From Gyromitra esculenta (Eukaryota; Ascomycota; Pezizomycetes; Pezizales; Discinaceae), in contig JBCAML010000006.1 in NCBI GenBank assembly GCA_038503075.1, positions 1,178,001 through 1,242,000 on the forward strand: a stretch of DNA of 64,000 bases. Reading direction: 5' to 3'. A program made the position numbers and the translations under genes. Shown here piece by piece: positions 47,465 to 60,147 of the stretch; position 1 is the first letter of the stretch, and each line of letters begins with the position of its first letter. The notes below the pieces were generated by a model, which saw only the letters and a list, made by a program, of their open reading frames with translations, was not told where the DNA came from and did no database searches.

Positions 47465-50422
47465 TTACACATCCACCGCTTGACTGTGAATGCTCCGATT
47501 CCCCGTTAACGGCCGTCTTACATCCACCTGGCTGAACGAGCTCCCCCGACGCCGCAACTGCCGCATCTGCGCGTCTTTCGCTTCTTTCGCGTGCAGACTC
47601 TCGCTCGGCAGCAGGATCGCTCGGTCCAGTTCGTATGGCAGTCCGCGGTGTCGTCCTCGGAGCTGCATCGCTACGATCACCAGTTTCGATACCACGCTGA
47701 ATTGCGATGTGAATGCTGCGTTGACGCCTGGGTAGCCCAGTGACAGTCCAACCGTGCCGCTGTGAAAGGTTAGTAAGAATAAATGGAAACAGGGTGAGAT
47801 GATAGACAGAGACGAAATAAACAACAGGTATGGACGAAACAAACAGGGACGGACGAAATGAATAAATAAATAGACAGATGAAACAAACAGGGACGGACGA
47901 TAGATAGAGATCAAACAGACAACAGGGACGGACAATACTCACTACGCAGACACAACCTCAAACAGCATTGCAAACGTCGTAAACGCATAGTTGTTCTTAT
48001 TCTCAATGTGGCTCCCCTCCGCAATCGTAATGATAAACAGCCCCAGAAATATATACCACAAATCAAACGAAAGCTGCTTCCGCAAATGCGCCCCCACAAA
48101 CGACGTGTTCGCTCCGTCCTGTGGCTCGTCTCCATTCGCATAGATCCCCAGACTCGATTCCTCGTACACGTTCGTCTTCCGCACCGATATCGCAATTGGA
48201 AACACCGAAATGTACATCATCACTACCTGCCATTTTAGCCATCTAATTTACCCACAACAGAGGAGAGAAAACATACCCATATACGAAACCTGGATCGCCG
48301 GGTGCAGATCCGCCAAATTAACCACCACGGTTCCGGATGTCCTCGTGCTCGCCGCCTGGAAGATCGCCCCCATAATCCGGTTGCCGAGCGGTATATCAAT
48401 CACGTCCGCGTCCTTGAGATCCAGCACGATAAACAATATCACATCCGACAAGTTCATGATGACCAAAATCCAAAACAAAATCCACGTAGTCCCGCTCGGG
48501 AACAGCAGCGTGAAGCAGCGTCGAGGATGGTCCAGGAGGAAGTTCAAGCTCTCCTTGTGGGAGCTGTTTTCAGGACAGATCTTGAAGCTGATCCAGATTA
48601 TCAGGCGTAGTAGGCACGGGAACCCGGTGTTGCCGATCACGATGAGGAAGGCGCAGACGAGAAGCACGAACGTTGCGTCCTGGAAAGAGATGAAGCTGTC
48701 GGGCGTGAGTGTGAAGCCGAGGTCGTTGAACGACGTCTGCGAGCTGTAGATGGCCCACCACGTCGGGTTCGTGCCCACAGAGCGTACATAGTCGGCGTAG
48801 GATTTCATCGTGTTGATCCACGATACCAGACACACAACGCCAAAGACGTGGAAGAAAACGTAGTACCCAACCAGCACTTTGGCGAGAAGCTTCAAGGAGC
48901 GGTATTCAATCCCTCCGAGCTCATCGCGCTGCTCGTCCGTCAAGTCGACGAATTGGGAGTTGCGTCCAACGGTCGGCGTGTACGATAGATACGGCATATT
49001 AGGGGGCTCTTTGTGGGCCTTCCGGGAGAAGCGGGAGAGCGGGCTCATGTTCCGTTTCCGCGGGTGCGGGCCCATTGCGAATGCAGAGGAGACAACGCGC
49101 TCCATCGTAGAGACGCGGGGGAGGAACCGGTCGACGGTGGTGGAAACACGGCGCATACGCATGGTGTATGAGTTGTTTGTCGCTGCATTTCCCAGACTGA
49201 TTGTTCGTGAGGCGGGTGACCCAACATCGTGTGCATTTCCTGGCCGCTCATCTCCAGCAGTTCGGGCACGGTACAACGTACCCGCATCATCTTCATCATC
49301 CACCTCGTGGGCTCGATATCCCTTCTCAAACTCTCGAGGTCCTGGAATACGTAGAGCTCTGCCGGAACTCGGGGCGAATGCGATATGGGGCGCGCCCACG
49401 GCGCTGATTTCACTCTCCCTATTCGGTGGCAATGGGAGGTCGCCAAATTGGATGTTACTCTGTTCAGCAGTCCTGGGAGGTGCCTCCGTCAACGAAGACG
49501 AGCCGCTGCTGCTTTTGCTTCTATTCCGGCCACGGGCCTCGGTATCGCCACTCGGATGCGGAAGTGAGGACCGCGAATCCAGTGGTGAGATTTCGGGAGA
49601 GTAAGCATCGGGGGTCACCTGCGTTGACTCGGTACTTGTACGCTGGACTTCTTGACCTTGATGTGCTTCAGCACCTACATCCTCCTCCTTTATGGGCTCC
49701 TTCAAGAGAGACGGGGCACTAGAGTGAAGGACCGTGATTTCACGGTCTCCAACACCACGTTCTTCCCGATCAATCTCTTGCGTATCACCGCCATACATGG
49801 ATTTAGTGCGAGTGACCCTGGCCTTCGAAGGTTGACGAGTGAGCGCGACTAGATGAAAGGTTTAGCAAATTTTCTTTTTCTTTCTTTTCTTTCTTTCTCT
49901 TCTTTGGCAAAGACAAAAAAAAAATTCGGAGAATTTCCAAGAATTGAAATTCTCGTACCAATGTTTTCAAACCGTTTCTCGAACCAGTATAACCGTACGA
50001 AGACGACGAAAGTATTGATAAATATTGGAGTTGTGACCATGGGAACTATGTATATTACAATCTGTTGGTACAACTTGATTGTATTAACATCAATACTAAT
50101 AAATAAAAAATGACCCAATTAGTCCTAAATTCTCATCTAATTCGAAAAAAAAAAAAAAAGAGGTACATACGTATTCAGGCCTGATTGAGTAGCACTCCCA
50201 CTGGCAAATAGTAGTGCATCGATATAGGCCATATTTTTGATGGGATATATTACGACAGAACCGATAAACATCATAGCTATCAAATACATATCTACGCATT
50301 GCAAACGAACAGTTAGAACGCCGTGCGACACAAATAAAAAATACGTATTCCAAACAGCATAACTCACAGTGCATAGTAATAAAATTGAGATTCGGCTTAA
50401 ACTTCATCTGCGGGAGACCCAT
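47465..50422 (-). CDS. TRK1: TRK-family potassium transporter
   Basis: This is a plasma-membrane high-affinity K+ uptake system. Six exons (50368-50422, 50171-50291, 49959-50095, 48277-49848, 47943-48222, 47465-47759) keep phase and give 819 residues. The four pore loops are visible in order: ASGSATQSGLNT, SSQTSFNDLGFTLTPDS, FLIVIGNTGFPCLLRL and EVVSAYGTVGLSLGYPG. Each has the Gly that binds K+ in this family. Between loop 1 and the second hydrophobic pair lies a long Ser/Arg-rich cytosolic segment (about residues 105-370), usual for fungal Trk. The splice from exon 4 to 5 must use the second of two AGs four bases apart (GCAGGTAG) to give SYMVMMYISVFPIAIS. The last intron (47760-47942) contains a minisatellite. 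The start MGLPQMKFKPNLNFITMHY matches the family's first exon. Confidence 0.94.
47832..47937. repeat. Minisatellite inside the last TRK intron
   Basis: The words GAAACAAACAGGGACGGACG and CAGGGACGGAC recur at about 47835, 47880 and 47918, spaced by roughly 40-45 bp. They lie within the intron next to its donor. Confidence 0.6.
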
Positions 50423-53400
50423 GATTGCGGTGCAATCCCCAGCCCGGGGAAGACAAGCAACGTGTTTGGAAAGTTTAAAAAAAAAGCTTGTGTCCGGTAT
50501 AACTCCCGGCTAATGTGTGTGAAACGAAGAAACTCCCGTTTCCTGCCTCTGCCCGTTACCTTTTCCCACAAAAAAAAAAAAACCACCAAGAATGGAAAAG
50601 GCGACAAGAGTGGGAACGGTGCAGACGGTGGCGGCGGAAGGAGGGAGGGAGGGGACTGGGTTTTTCTTAAGAAATTCTTCAGCACGGCACGAGCCAGAGA
50701 GCAAGTTGGTGGTGGAGTCGGCTAGGCAAATGGAATAGGATTATCCGCTTTATTTGAGCGATCGCGACGTCAGACGGACTAACAGTATTGAACAGCAGTG
50801 AAAACCGACATCTGGAGGACCCTTATCAATTCAGCTGCACCGACTCGCTGGGAGGTGGGACTCGACTGAAGAAGTAAGGGATGGGCAGGGCACCCGGGAC
50901 AGGAGGTCAAGGGAGGTGGCGGACCACGACAGGGTGGAGTGGAACAAAGAGAGGAAGACGAATGGATCAATATAAGATATGTAGCAAGTAGCAAGAAAAA
51001 GAAAGAGAGCAAAAGGGATCAAGGGCGAGGAGCAGGTTTCAACTTTCCAACCAGCAAACCAGGAAGAAGTGTAGGTAGGTCGGTATTAGAGCAAGTAGGT
51101 ACATGTACCTAGGTAAATAAAATGGAAAGGAACGAACCCCCGGGTTCAGACTCGGACGGGCGTGGGACAAACATGCAAATGCAAAGAACCACCACAACCA
51201 CAGCACTTGGACCAAATAGTGAGACAGCTCCAAGCAAGATCGTGGTGTGTGGAGGGATTGTGTCTTCGGGATTGTGTGGCGGTGTCGTGCATCGCCAATA
51301 GAAAGAAAAAAGCCTGGTCTCACCAGGCACCTTGGTCAATGGAATGGACCTCGGTTTTGGACTGAGACGTGGATATGTAATTCGAAGACCTCTCCCAACA
51401 ACCATACCGGAAAACTACGCGGGTGGCTTCCGTTCAACGCGTGAACCGGTACAATTGATGCTCTCTCCTTGGTTCCAGGGGATGTAAGTGTCTGCACTGT
51501 GATGTGATATTGATGGCGCGGGGTGCTTTTCTCTATAATTTGCTACGTGTTGAACCTATGATACAACTTCTAATAAACCCTATGGGAGTGGATCTCCGCC
51601 CCCACATCTTCAGTCGAGCGACCTGCAGAACTTCTGTTTTTCCGGTGCTCGATGGAGAAAACCCACAGCGTACATCCAGTGATACATGCCCAGAGCTGCA
51701 CTGCGAATTAGAGTACACGCAATACACGTGCTTGCGTGCTGACTTCCTACTGCTTCCCCCATCCATTCCGGTAAATTCCCAATTGCAACCTCCACCATTG
51801 TAGCTATTGTCCCTATATCGTATCATATCACAGAGTGCCTGGACGGATACGTAGCAATAACTTCAAATCTCGCTTGCCCCCACCGGTAGTTTCTGTCCAC
51901 CAAGCAAAGCAGTTCCCTCCTCCCTGGATCTCCGATCCCGGGAGCTTGTCCCTGAACTCCCTGGATTTCCATCAAGATCAATTCGGTAATCCCCTGAAAA
52001 AAAATACCCTCGGATCTCCGATATATAGCCGTCTCTTCATTGGCGTCGTGTCGGATTGTTTCTCTCGTTTGCATCCGCAATTTCCGGCGGGAGAGCGGGT
52101 GGAGATGCGCGCGGAGACACGCCTTCCAAAAAAATCTCTCCAGGCATGGTGATAAGGCGGGCGATTTGACAGCGAACATCTTACGAATCAGATATCATCA
52201 AGACACCCGATCGTCATCAGCCCTGTAAGCATTGGGCTACGTGCAGCCCACTGCACATACATAGATGACGGTATACGCTTTTCCTCCTCCAGGCTTCTTC
52301 TTAGACAAACGATGTCTCTCGCTCAGCTCAGAGGAATTCTCCCGGGACTGTCCGAATAAGACGATAGTTCCATCCGCTCTTCCTTCCTTTGCCCATTGCC
52401 TACATGGGCTCCGCGTCGTCTGAGCGTCAGTGACTCGACTTTCAGGGAAGTTGGGCGGGGCCAAGGATTCGAGACCGGTTCCAAGACGCCTTCCTCAGAT
52501 ATCCGCAACCGCGCAGGTGCATCTCCCTAACGCCTAACGGCTTCCGTTGCACGCGATGAACCCTGAAGATTCAAAGAACAAGCCTTTTACATGTATGTGG
52601 CCCAGACGGTAACTGCCGTACAGGGGAAGGAGAACGGTATTGTAAGCGCAAGCGGTACTAGTGCTTGTGGTTAAGGCAAAAAAAAAAAGACTTATCTGAG
52701 TGTCATTGCCATTATAAATATCTACATGTGCCTGAGAATTGAGAACATACCTATTGGCTTTTTCCTCATTACCTAGAATCCACTTCCGAACGGGAGACTG
52801 CTGCCTGATTTCTTTGTTGATGATGATGATGGGTCTCGAGATGGGGCCTGAAGCTGCCAAGAGAACTAACTGCAAAAACCCAACCACAAGATCATATCAG
52901 CGAACTTCAACAAAAAAGCAAAGGCCGACAAACAGGATGAGAACAAAAAGTGGTGAGAAAGCATAATAATCAATCAACAGACGACCTGATCATCCGCCCC
53001 CTAGAAATTCAGGAAATTAAAATCGCGCACCTATGGATATCAAATTAGTCCATCCATCTCCCCACTTTCTCACTATACACCTTTCTCACGGTGGAGAGAA
53101 GACACATACATGTAGTTGTGAGCTGAAGCCGCAGGTGGTTAGCATAGGGGGACTAAAAGCCTAAAGTGCACATATGTTCGCCGTCGCTGGCCCTCACCCA
53201 CGAAAACACACCTCTTTGCCGAGAATATCAATGTCTTGGGTGGGAGATCAGCCAATGAATCCCCCGTCATCCGTCTCGTCTAGCCAGCAATCCTTAGCCA
53301 ATCCCCGAAATAAGACCTCCCCCCAAATTAATATTGCGGGGTGATAAACTGAAAACCGCAGTTAAACACGAGGCATCCTCATATGTACTTCTCTCTCTAG

Positions 53401-56400
53401 CCCTGATCGTGAAATCATGTACCCCATGCTACATCATGTACCCCGCCGACATCGTGTCTACTCTACCGAATTCACGCATAAGCGGACAACATCAACTTGC
53501 ATTATATGCCATCTCCAAGAGGTGCTAATAGCCAGAGCCATCTTCAAACCCTTTTTTCTTTCTTTCCCGTCGTACGTACGTACCAAACCATGGTTGTAAA
53601 AAAAAGGGATACAGCTCGAGTTCATGGACGGAAATATTTGCTTGGAAAAATCTTGGAGCTTTTATCTACTCACTTAATACACTTTCCACAACATATCTAC
53701 CACCTCTCCGTGATCCTAATTGGTATGTATCACTCTACCCCGCTGCCACACCGGCTGGTCATGAGATGCCACTCGAATCAAAAAAACGCACACATATACA
53801 TTCTACCGCGGGTATACAGTACGGTGGGTATTTAAAAAAATAGAATAAACACGTTTAATAAATCTCCCAAAAGCAAGCTCGCTGCACTGCGAGGGCCCGA
53901 GCATCCAGAACCAGTGTGTCCGAAAAAAGAATCAAATAAATCCTACATATAGTGTAGGTACCTATTGTTTTTTTTTATATCAGCCCGTTTCTCGCGGCTG
54001 GCTGCCTTGCTGGCCGGCATGCCCCCACGAGGGGGTCGCTAATCGGAAGTGCTATTTTTTGCTTTTTCAAACCTATTAATGTATGTGTTGCTTTTCCGAC
54101 TTTTTGTGCGGCTATGGCTCAAGGTTGTGGGACTAAGGGCAGATCTTACGTTTTTTTCTTTTCTTTTCTTTTTTCTATTCTTTTCTGGTGGTGGTCCTGG
54201 TTGCAGATCACACAGCGAGGGGGACCACGAACGTGATAAAGTTTTTTTTTTCCACCCCCTAAATGCAAGTTCCTGTCGACCGTCACCAACTAGGTGAGAG
54301 AAAAGGTCTTGGACTCTAATATTCAGGACCTGGCGAGTGATAAACGTGGTTAGCTCACTAGCCACAGGTGATAGAACTACATACCAGTAAAGATGCTGTT
54401 TGGATCTGGACCGTCTAATCGAATACAAACTAGAGCAGCCACAGAGGAAACACGCACCTGGTATGGTACCTCGCTGCATTCAAACCCGGACCAGAGGAAT
54501 ACCAAATACCTGGGGGTAATCGACAGGCACTTTCCACGCAATCATGCAGGACCAAAGGCGCGCTGATCTGATAACTTTACTCATAGGGTGGGTACCAGTA
54601 CCGTATTTAGCGCCGTGAAGTGGTCTAGCGAGTAGGAGCTCCTCCAGACTTGGATACCTGTATACGAGGGAGAGGAAGAGAGAGAGAGAGAGAATAAGAA
54701 CGATTATGAGATGAGCGGGGAAGGCGGCTACATGGTGTAGTTTATACTAATAGGATGGGTACTGGTACCGTCATACAACACATAACAAGAATCGCGTGCT
54801 CGAGGAAGAGCGAATCTTGAATCTACAGTTACGGTATATTGTAAAGTGAGAACATAAAGACGTGTAATTATTCGAGATGATCGGGGAAGCGGTTGTTAGT
54901 TTTGTATCATTATTTTTTCTTGTAGTACTTATCAACCGGACGGACAAGTTGATCAAGCGGAGAGGGAAAAAAACAACGCACTGGTGTCGATATCGGTGAT
55001 AATATCTACTCTATATGACGCCTGGAACTTGGTACAGCATGGTCTCGGGACAGCAGATCTTGTACTTTGTAGTACGTAGCACTTTAGGATCTCACCTCGA
55101 TCCCGAGTCTTGGCCGCTGGGCCATGAGGCACTTTTTTTTAAAAATTCGTGCGCTGATGTGGTCTGCCGCGTATCACAAAAAACTTACGCTTAAGGGCTG
55201 GAAGAGCGATATTGCTGATAAAGTTATGAACGGAAAGTTTAAGAAAGATGTGTTACACGGGTTTAGAGTTAGATTGTTTCTGAGGTTGACGATTGTCGGC
55301 TTTTGTGTGTTTCCCAAGACTTGCGCAATTGATCACCGAGTGGAACACAATCAATTTATTAAAACATCTCTATATCTAGTACAGCTATCCGGTGGGAGAG
55401 ACCACTCTGAAAGTCTAGCTGACTATGGAACGAAACCTCTCAGCGCAGTCTCATTGACATGTACGGTAATACCTCAGAGGGCTTGATGTAGTTATCTAAG
55501 ATAAATACCGATAATTACAGCAGAATAATCCCTTTGAACGGGATAGTTAGCCTTAACTGTGCACGTAGGGTTATATCACTCTACTATTTAGTAGATTTGG
55601 CAAACAGAGGAGCATAGGTATATCTACCCCTCATGCGATCAAGTTTAGACCCAGCAGACAGCTAGTATTTGCGATGGCACATGTACAACTTATAGGTAAG
55701 TCGCGATATTTAGATAAGTAAATAAACACATGTACTACATCAGAAAGTCTCAGTCTACCGCTTAAAGTATGTCGTACGTAGACACGCGGACGTAGGCCTG
55801 GATGAGTAACACCAATAAGAAGATTAGGCAGGTACCCTTCTTCCATCCGCAAACATACGAGAAAAACATATGATACTCTACTTTATCGCTATCAATGATC
55901 ATGGCCGTTTTTATGTTTTCCGCCAAGGGTTGGTACGACCACAGCTGAGTAAGGCAGAATGTCTGCATAAGGTTTAAGACACGACAACAGAGCAAATGAA
56001 TATACGCATGTAGAGAGCACCGATAGTGCCATCCAGCCTCAAGCCAAAATATCTACTCGACAAGCATAAATACCGACGGGCTTGGCACCGTCGATAAGGC
56101 GAGGCAGGGACTCCCCCCCCGAATACAACATCGCATATGAGATGTCATTTAAAGTACTGATGCCAATGATACATACCGCAAGCAGCTGCTAATTCCGGAT
56201 GCACCCTAACCTCAACCCCCCTGCACGACCGAAGCTAGGCATCGCATCTTTATGAGTCTAGGGAGGTTTTACGCCAATCCAGTGGACACAAGATCTGTAA
56301 GCATAGTTATCAAGCGTGGCACTCGGCTTCTGGAGTCCAATCGCAAATGATGCCAGAAAGCACTACATGTAGGATTCGACACGAGTCTGCGTGTATTCTG

Positions 56401-57430
56401 TGTGTGCTGTGCATGCTATTTTGCATAATACTAAATGCATACTGCGTTATCCAACGCCTCGCTATCTACTTGGAAATGACGAACGTTTTTTTAGTACGGG
56501 CTGCCTCTGCATGAATGCATCTCGTATAAAGCCATATATTCGGTACGGGCTTGTGTGGGATGCGGACTCAGTCTGTATTAAAAACGTCAATCGGTTTCGA
56601 GTTGTGTTCACTGAGTATATGTATGTACAGTAGCCCGATTTCATCGATGCCGAAAATCAAAGAAAACAGATTCGGATCGGAGAAGCTCATCAGGTATTAT
56701 TGGCCACCTGAGAAGCATAGTGGACGGGGGCCAGGGGGCGGAGAAGGGAGACCAGCGCTGCTGGGATCTAGCACAAGCTCACTGATAGAAATTCCACCAC
56801 TAATGGGTAATGTGTAACAGTGTCTGAATCAACTCAAAACTATAGTCCATGTCATATAGCCTATAGTCCGGCCAGTTATATCAAAGAAAGCGCTACTATA
56901 AAAATAATTCCTACAAAACACCATATATCGTGATCAGCGAACGCAACCAAGAAAACCAAGAAAAAAAAGAAAGAAGTCTGCTTTGCTATATCCTGATTAT
57001 TCCTTGTCCAGAACACCCATGAAGCTTGGTTAAGGAGAGTCCCATTCTGATTACGTCACAATGAGAACAGCCCTGATTCTGGCTTTCACGATCACCACAA
57101 CTCACTCGCCACCCCGCAAAAATAGTAACTACATGGATAGATAGATAGATAGATTAATCATACACGCATCCAACCTCATGGGTTATGGCGGTTAGCAAAA
57201 GGAAAACAAAACAAAAAAATAATAAACCAAAACAAACTAAAAAACCCAAAATAACAATAAAAACCCAAAAATAAAAACACACAATTCTCGCTTAAAAATA
57301 AAAAATCCAAACAACTAAATCTTAACTCTCTGCACATTCTCATCCTATCTCACTAAATCTCCATATCCCCATTCTAATTCCCTATCCTCTCTTTCTCCTT
57401 CCTCTTTCGCACTTCTCCTCACAATTTTAA
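50423..57430. other. Seven-kilobase gene-free region
   Basis: No gene is supported here. The first 700 bp should contain the TRK promoter and leader. TACATGTA occurs at 51100, 52588, 53107 and 56364. A purine dinucleotide tract (GA)n lies at 54668-54692. Two diverged direct copies of ATAGGRTGGGTACYRGTACCGT lie at about 54583 and 54754. On the minus strand at 55100-55130, TGGCCCAGCGG matches a Pol III A-box, but no B-box is clear. A GATA repeat is at 57136-57153. Open frames such as 55124-55486 have no recognisable motif. Confidence 0.5.
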
Positions 57431-57479
57431 ATTCCTTCCATATCTTGACTCCAAATTTTATACCTTCCTAGGTATATAA

Positions 57480-60147
57480 CAACTCTCGACGCCCACACTT
57501 TTTTCCAACTTTTCTTCCGCTTCATTTCTTGAATCCATCTGTAAATCCGCATATTTCCAAAATATGCTTTACATTCTGCACTCCTTTCCCACACTCGCAT
57601 TCTTGATCTCACTCGTTGGATCCTTGATTTATACTTATTGATCCAAATATGGCCTGTACGTAGTCTGCGATACTGACTTTGGTGGCTCTATCGTGATTTT
57701 CGAATTTAACTTTTCGTCTATCGCTAGGCGTGCCTTCGTAATCTTTGCTTTTCGGTCTGTCTTCCGCTTCTCCATCCACTTGTCCTCAACATCGCTCCGC
57801 TTCTTTGCACAGACGTTATAGATAAACCATTCTTTGTCTTTTGATTTATCACATCCTTCTTTGCCAAGATATCTACGTTTCGTTTCCGACAATATTCGTA
57901 ATGAGCCTCGACCCATTCGAATTTCGTTTTGACTTTTCCGACTTCTGTCATGCGTGTATTCGCGATCTGATTCATGCGCCATCATTTCACCGGTCCCGTT
58001 TTCTTTCGACTCATTATCGCTCCGGCCATTTGCTCGAATGATAACTGGTGACGCCTTCTCTCGCACGTACTCGCGCGAGTGCTATCTTCAAGCTCTCGCG
58101 TATCCCCGAGATGAGCGCTACTTGAAGCGAAAACTAACGACGAGAGCGATCACGAGGTTCCACAGCTTACTGAGTGCTCAAGATGTATGACTCGACGGCG
58201 ACAACAGAAGGTTATAAGATAACCGATGCTTGTATTGCAAAATACAAGAGTGTACGATAAGACGTTGCTTAATGAAAGAGAAGAAAAGTACAACTGAAGA
58301 GGAATCCCTTCGCTTAAATACTCATAATCCACCTCTTTGACGACAAACGATGACTCATTGTAAAGGAAACCAAGGAAACATATAGAACGATCGACAAAAC
58401 AACGCAACGAAACACCTATACCGTTAACCGAACAACACAAAGAACCATCCATGAAATGTACTATCCCCTGTTCCACAGCTTTCATGATGCCTACCATCTC
58501 CGCATCCATGATCTCCATCTCACTTCCAAGTCCATAACTCCTAGCCCACAACTCTTGTCCCCACCTATCTATTCTGCATACTCCCGCTCCTACTCTTCCA
58601 TCTTTCTTTGATCCATCCGTATACATAATCACCTCTTCCTCCTCCTCCTTTCTTTTCTTCATTCTTTCCAGCCCTTCCTTTTCCCCTTGCCCTATCTCAA
58701 TTTCCAGTTCTTCCCTAACTCTCCTTTCCCATAACTTTTCTGCTTTTTCCACGCCTCCGCTTTTTTCCATTCTTCCCTATTTTCCTTTTATTCTTTCCCA
58801 GATCTTACTACATCCTCGTCTTACCCCTCCTTTCTTTTCCGCCTCTCTTTTCCTTCTACCCCCCTTCTTTCCCCATTCTTTATCATCTTGCCTTTTCTCC
58901 CTGTCTTTTTGCTCCTTCATTTCCTCTTCGGCCAGCTTTCTCATCGGGTGGTCTTTTGGCTTACTGATCGTCCTTATGGCTATTCGTTCTTGTCGTTCGT
59001 TGAGTCTTAGTTCAGTCGGGACGATATCGTTCTTCACTCTAATTGCCCCCCCTGGTGCTGTCCTTAAGTGTCCCCCTATTTTCCTCATCGCCTTTTCATC
59101 TGCCCTGTCCATTATCTCCGCCATTCCTTTTTGTCCCGCCCACCACACCCTTGACCCAAAATCCATCACACTCCTCGCACATGCTATATACATTTTTCTC
59201 AAATTACCAACTCCACACCCCTCCTCCCCTCTGGCTAATCTTCCTATCCTTTGTGTAACTGCTTCCGCTTTCTTAACCTTAATATTTACATGTTCCTTGA
59301 ATTTCAGCTCCCTATCAATCCATACCCCTAGCTATCTCATGACTTCACTTTCTGCCTTACATCCCCCTTCTCCGTTATCAATTTCTTCTTTTTCCTCAAA
59401 CTCTTTTTCCTCCCCTAGCCTTATCCATTCCAATTTATCTTTAGCAAATTTGACATCATTCTCCCCCGCCCACTCATTTGCTTTTCTCAGCATTTTTTCT
59501 CCTCTTCCAATAACCTCTTCCCACGAATCCCCGGCTACTACAAAAGTAACGTCGTCGATGAAGGTTGGCACTATAACATCGTCTTCAAGTCTATCGGATA
59601 TATATGTTTCCATACATTCCAATAGCGGGGCGATGTACACATTGAATAGCAGTGGCGATATCGGGCTGCCTTGAGGGATTCCGGTCTTAACTGACTGCCA
59701 TTCTGCTTCTCTTCCATCAAATCTCAATTTAACTTCTCTTCCTTCCATGAACTCCTCGACCCACTCAACTAGCTCCTCATTGAGCTTATTCTTCCTCAAT
59801 CTGTTTCCCAGCCTTATCCTCGCAACATTTAGAAAAGCCTGGTCAATATCCGCTGCAATGATAGCAACTTTCTTCCCCATTTTTATCTTCTCTCTGGCCC
59901 AATCTAATGCCCACTCCACGCACTCTTCTGCTCCTCGCCCCTTTCTCCCACCCCACTGCCACTGATGGAGTCCTTTATTTTCCTCGACGTGCTTAGTGAT
60001 TCTTTCCGCCACTATTTTTTCCAGCACTTTGTCCATTGTATTTAACAATGATATTGGTCGATAGCTTTGCGTAGTGGTGTAATCCCCTTTTCCTGGCTTA
60101 GGGATGATTGCTCCGATTGCTTTTCTCCATTGCTTGGGGTGCTTTCC
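57480..60147 (-). mobile_element. 5'-truncated, mutated non-LTR (LINE) retrotransposon
   Basis: On the minus strand, reverse transcriptase motifs run from 60147 downward: KQWRKAIGAIIPKPGKGDY, SYRPISLLNTMDKVLEKI, HQWQWGGRKGRGAEE, AADIDQAFLNV, GIPQGSPISPLLFNVY and PTFIDDVTFVV with the catalytic FIDD. The thumb-like MYIACARSVMDFGSRVWW follows, then an RNase H part, VIMYTDGSKKDGRVGAG, with DAEMVGIMKAVEQGI. The frame is continuous from 60147 to 58457 except for two amber stops (59332-59334 and 58777-58779), both probably TGG to TAG. A roughly 400-bp repeat then interrupts RNase H, which resumes at about 58060 with GTGEMMAHES and, in another frame, KFEWVEAHYEYCRK. The end has TGHIWINKYKSRIQ and, after a frame change, ECECGKGVQNVKHILEIC, the family's C-terminal Cys/His knuckle. 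The endonuclease region is absent. Presence of RNase H fits I/Tad-type LINEs. Confidence 0.85.
58062..58456 (-). repeat. Interspersed repeat copy B, inserted in the LINE RNase H
   Basis: Reading on the minus strand, this copy starts TTTCATGGATGG and contains GAGTATTTAAGCGAAGGGAT, TTAAGCAACGTCTT and CATCTCGGGGATACGCGAGA. It is a diverged copy of 60148-60555 in the opposite orientation. The TATTTAAG block would fit a promoter, so a solo LTR or a SINE are both possible. It splits the RNase H reading frame, so it probably inserted after the LINE. Confidence 0.75.

Noticed and set aside
47334..47942. Long minus-strand frame of 202 codons starting MSIVRPCC
   Set aside because: It reads through the minisatellite of the last TRK intron and then out of the TRK frame; the correct frame is the spliced one.
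38792..50422. A biosynthetic or defence gene cluster
   Set aside because: The recognised genes here are unrelated housekeeping functions with independent promoters and no shared pathway.
54470..54500. Possible tRNA B-box (GGGTTTGAATGC on the minus strand)
   Set aside because: No A-box at correct spacing and no cloverleaf could be drawn.
55124..55486. 120-codon plus-strand frame starting MRHFFLKI
   Set aside because: No motif and no promoter features; it starts inside the A-box-like repeat sequence.
59043..59965. Long plus-strand frames opposite the LINE (up to 232 codons)
   Set aside because: Shadow frames of the minus-strand reverse transcriptase; Ser/Pro/Leu-rich with no motif.
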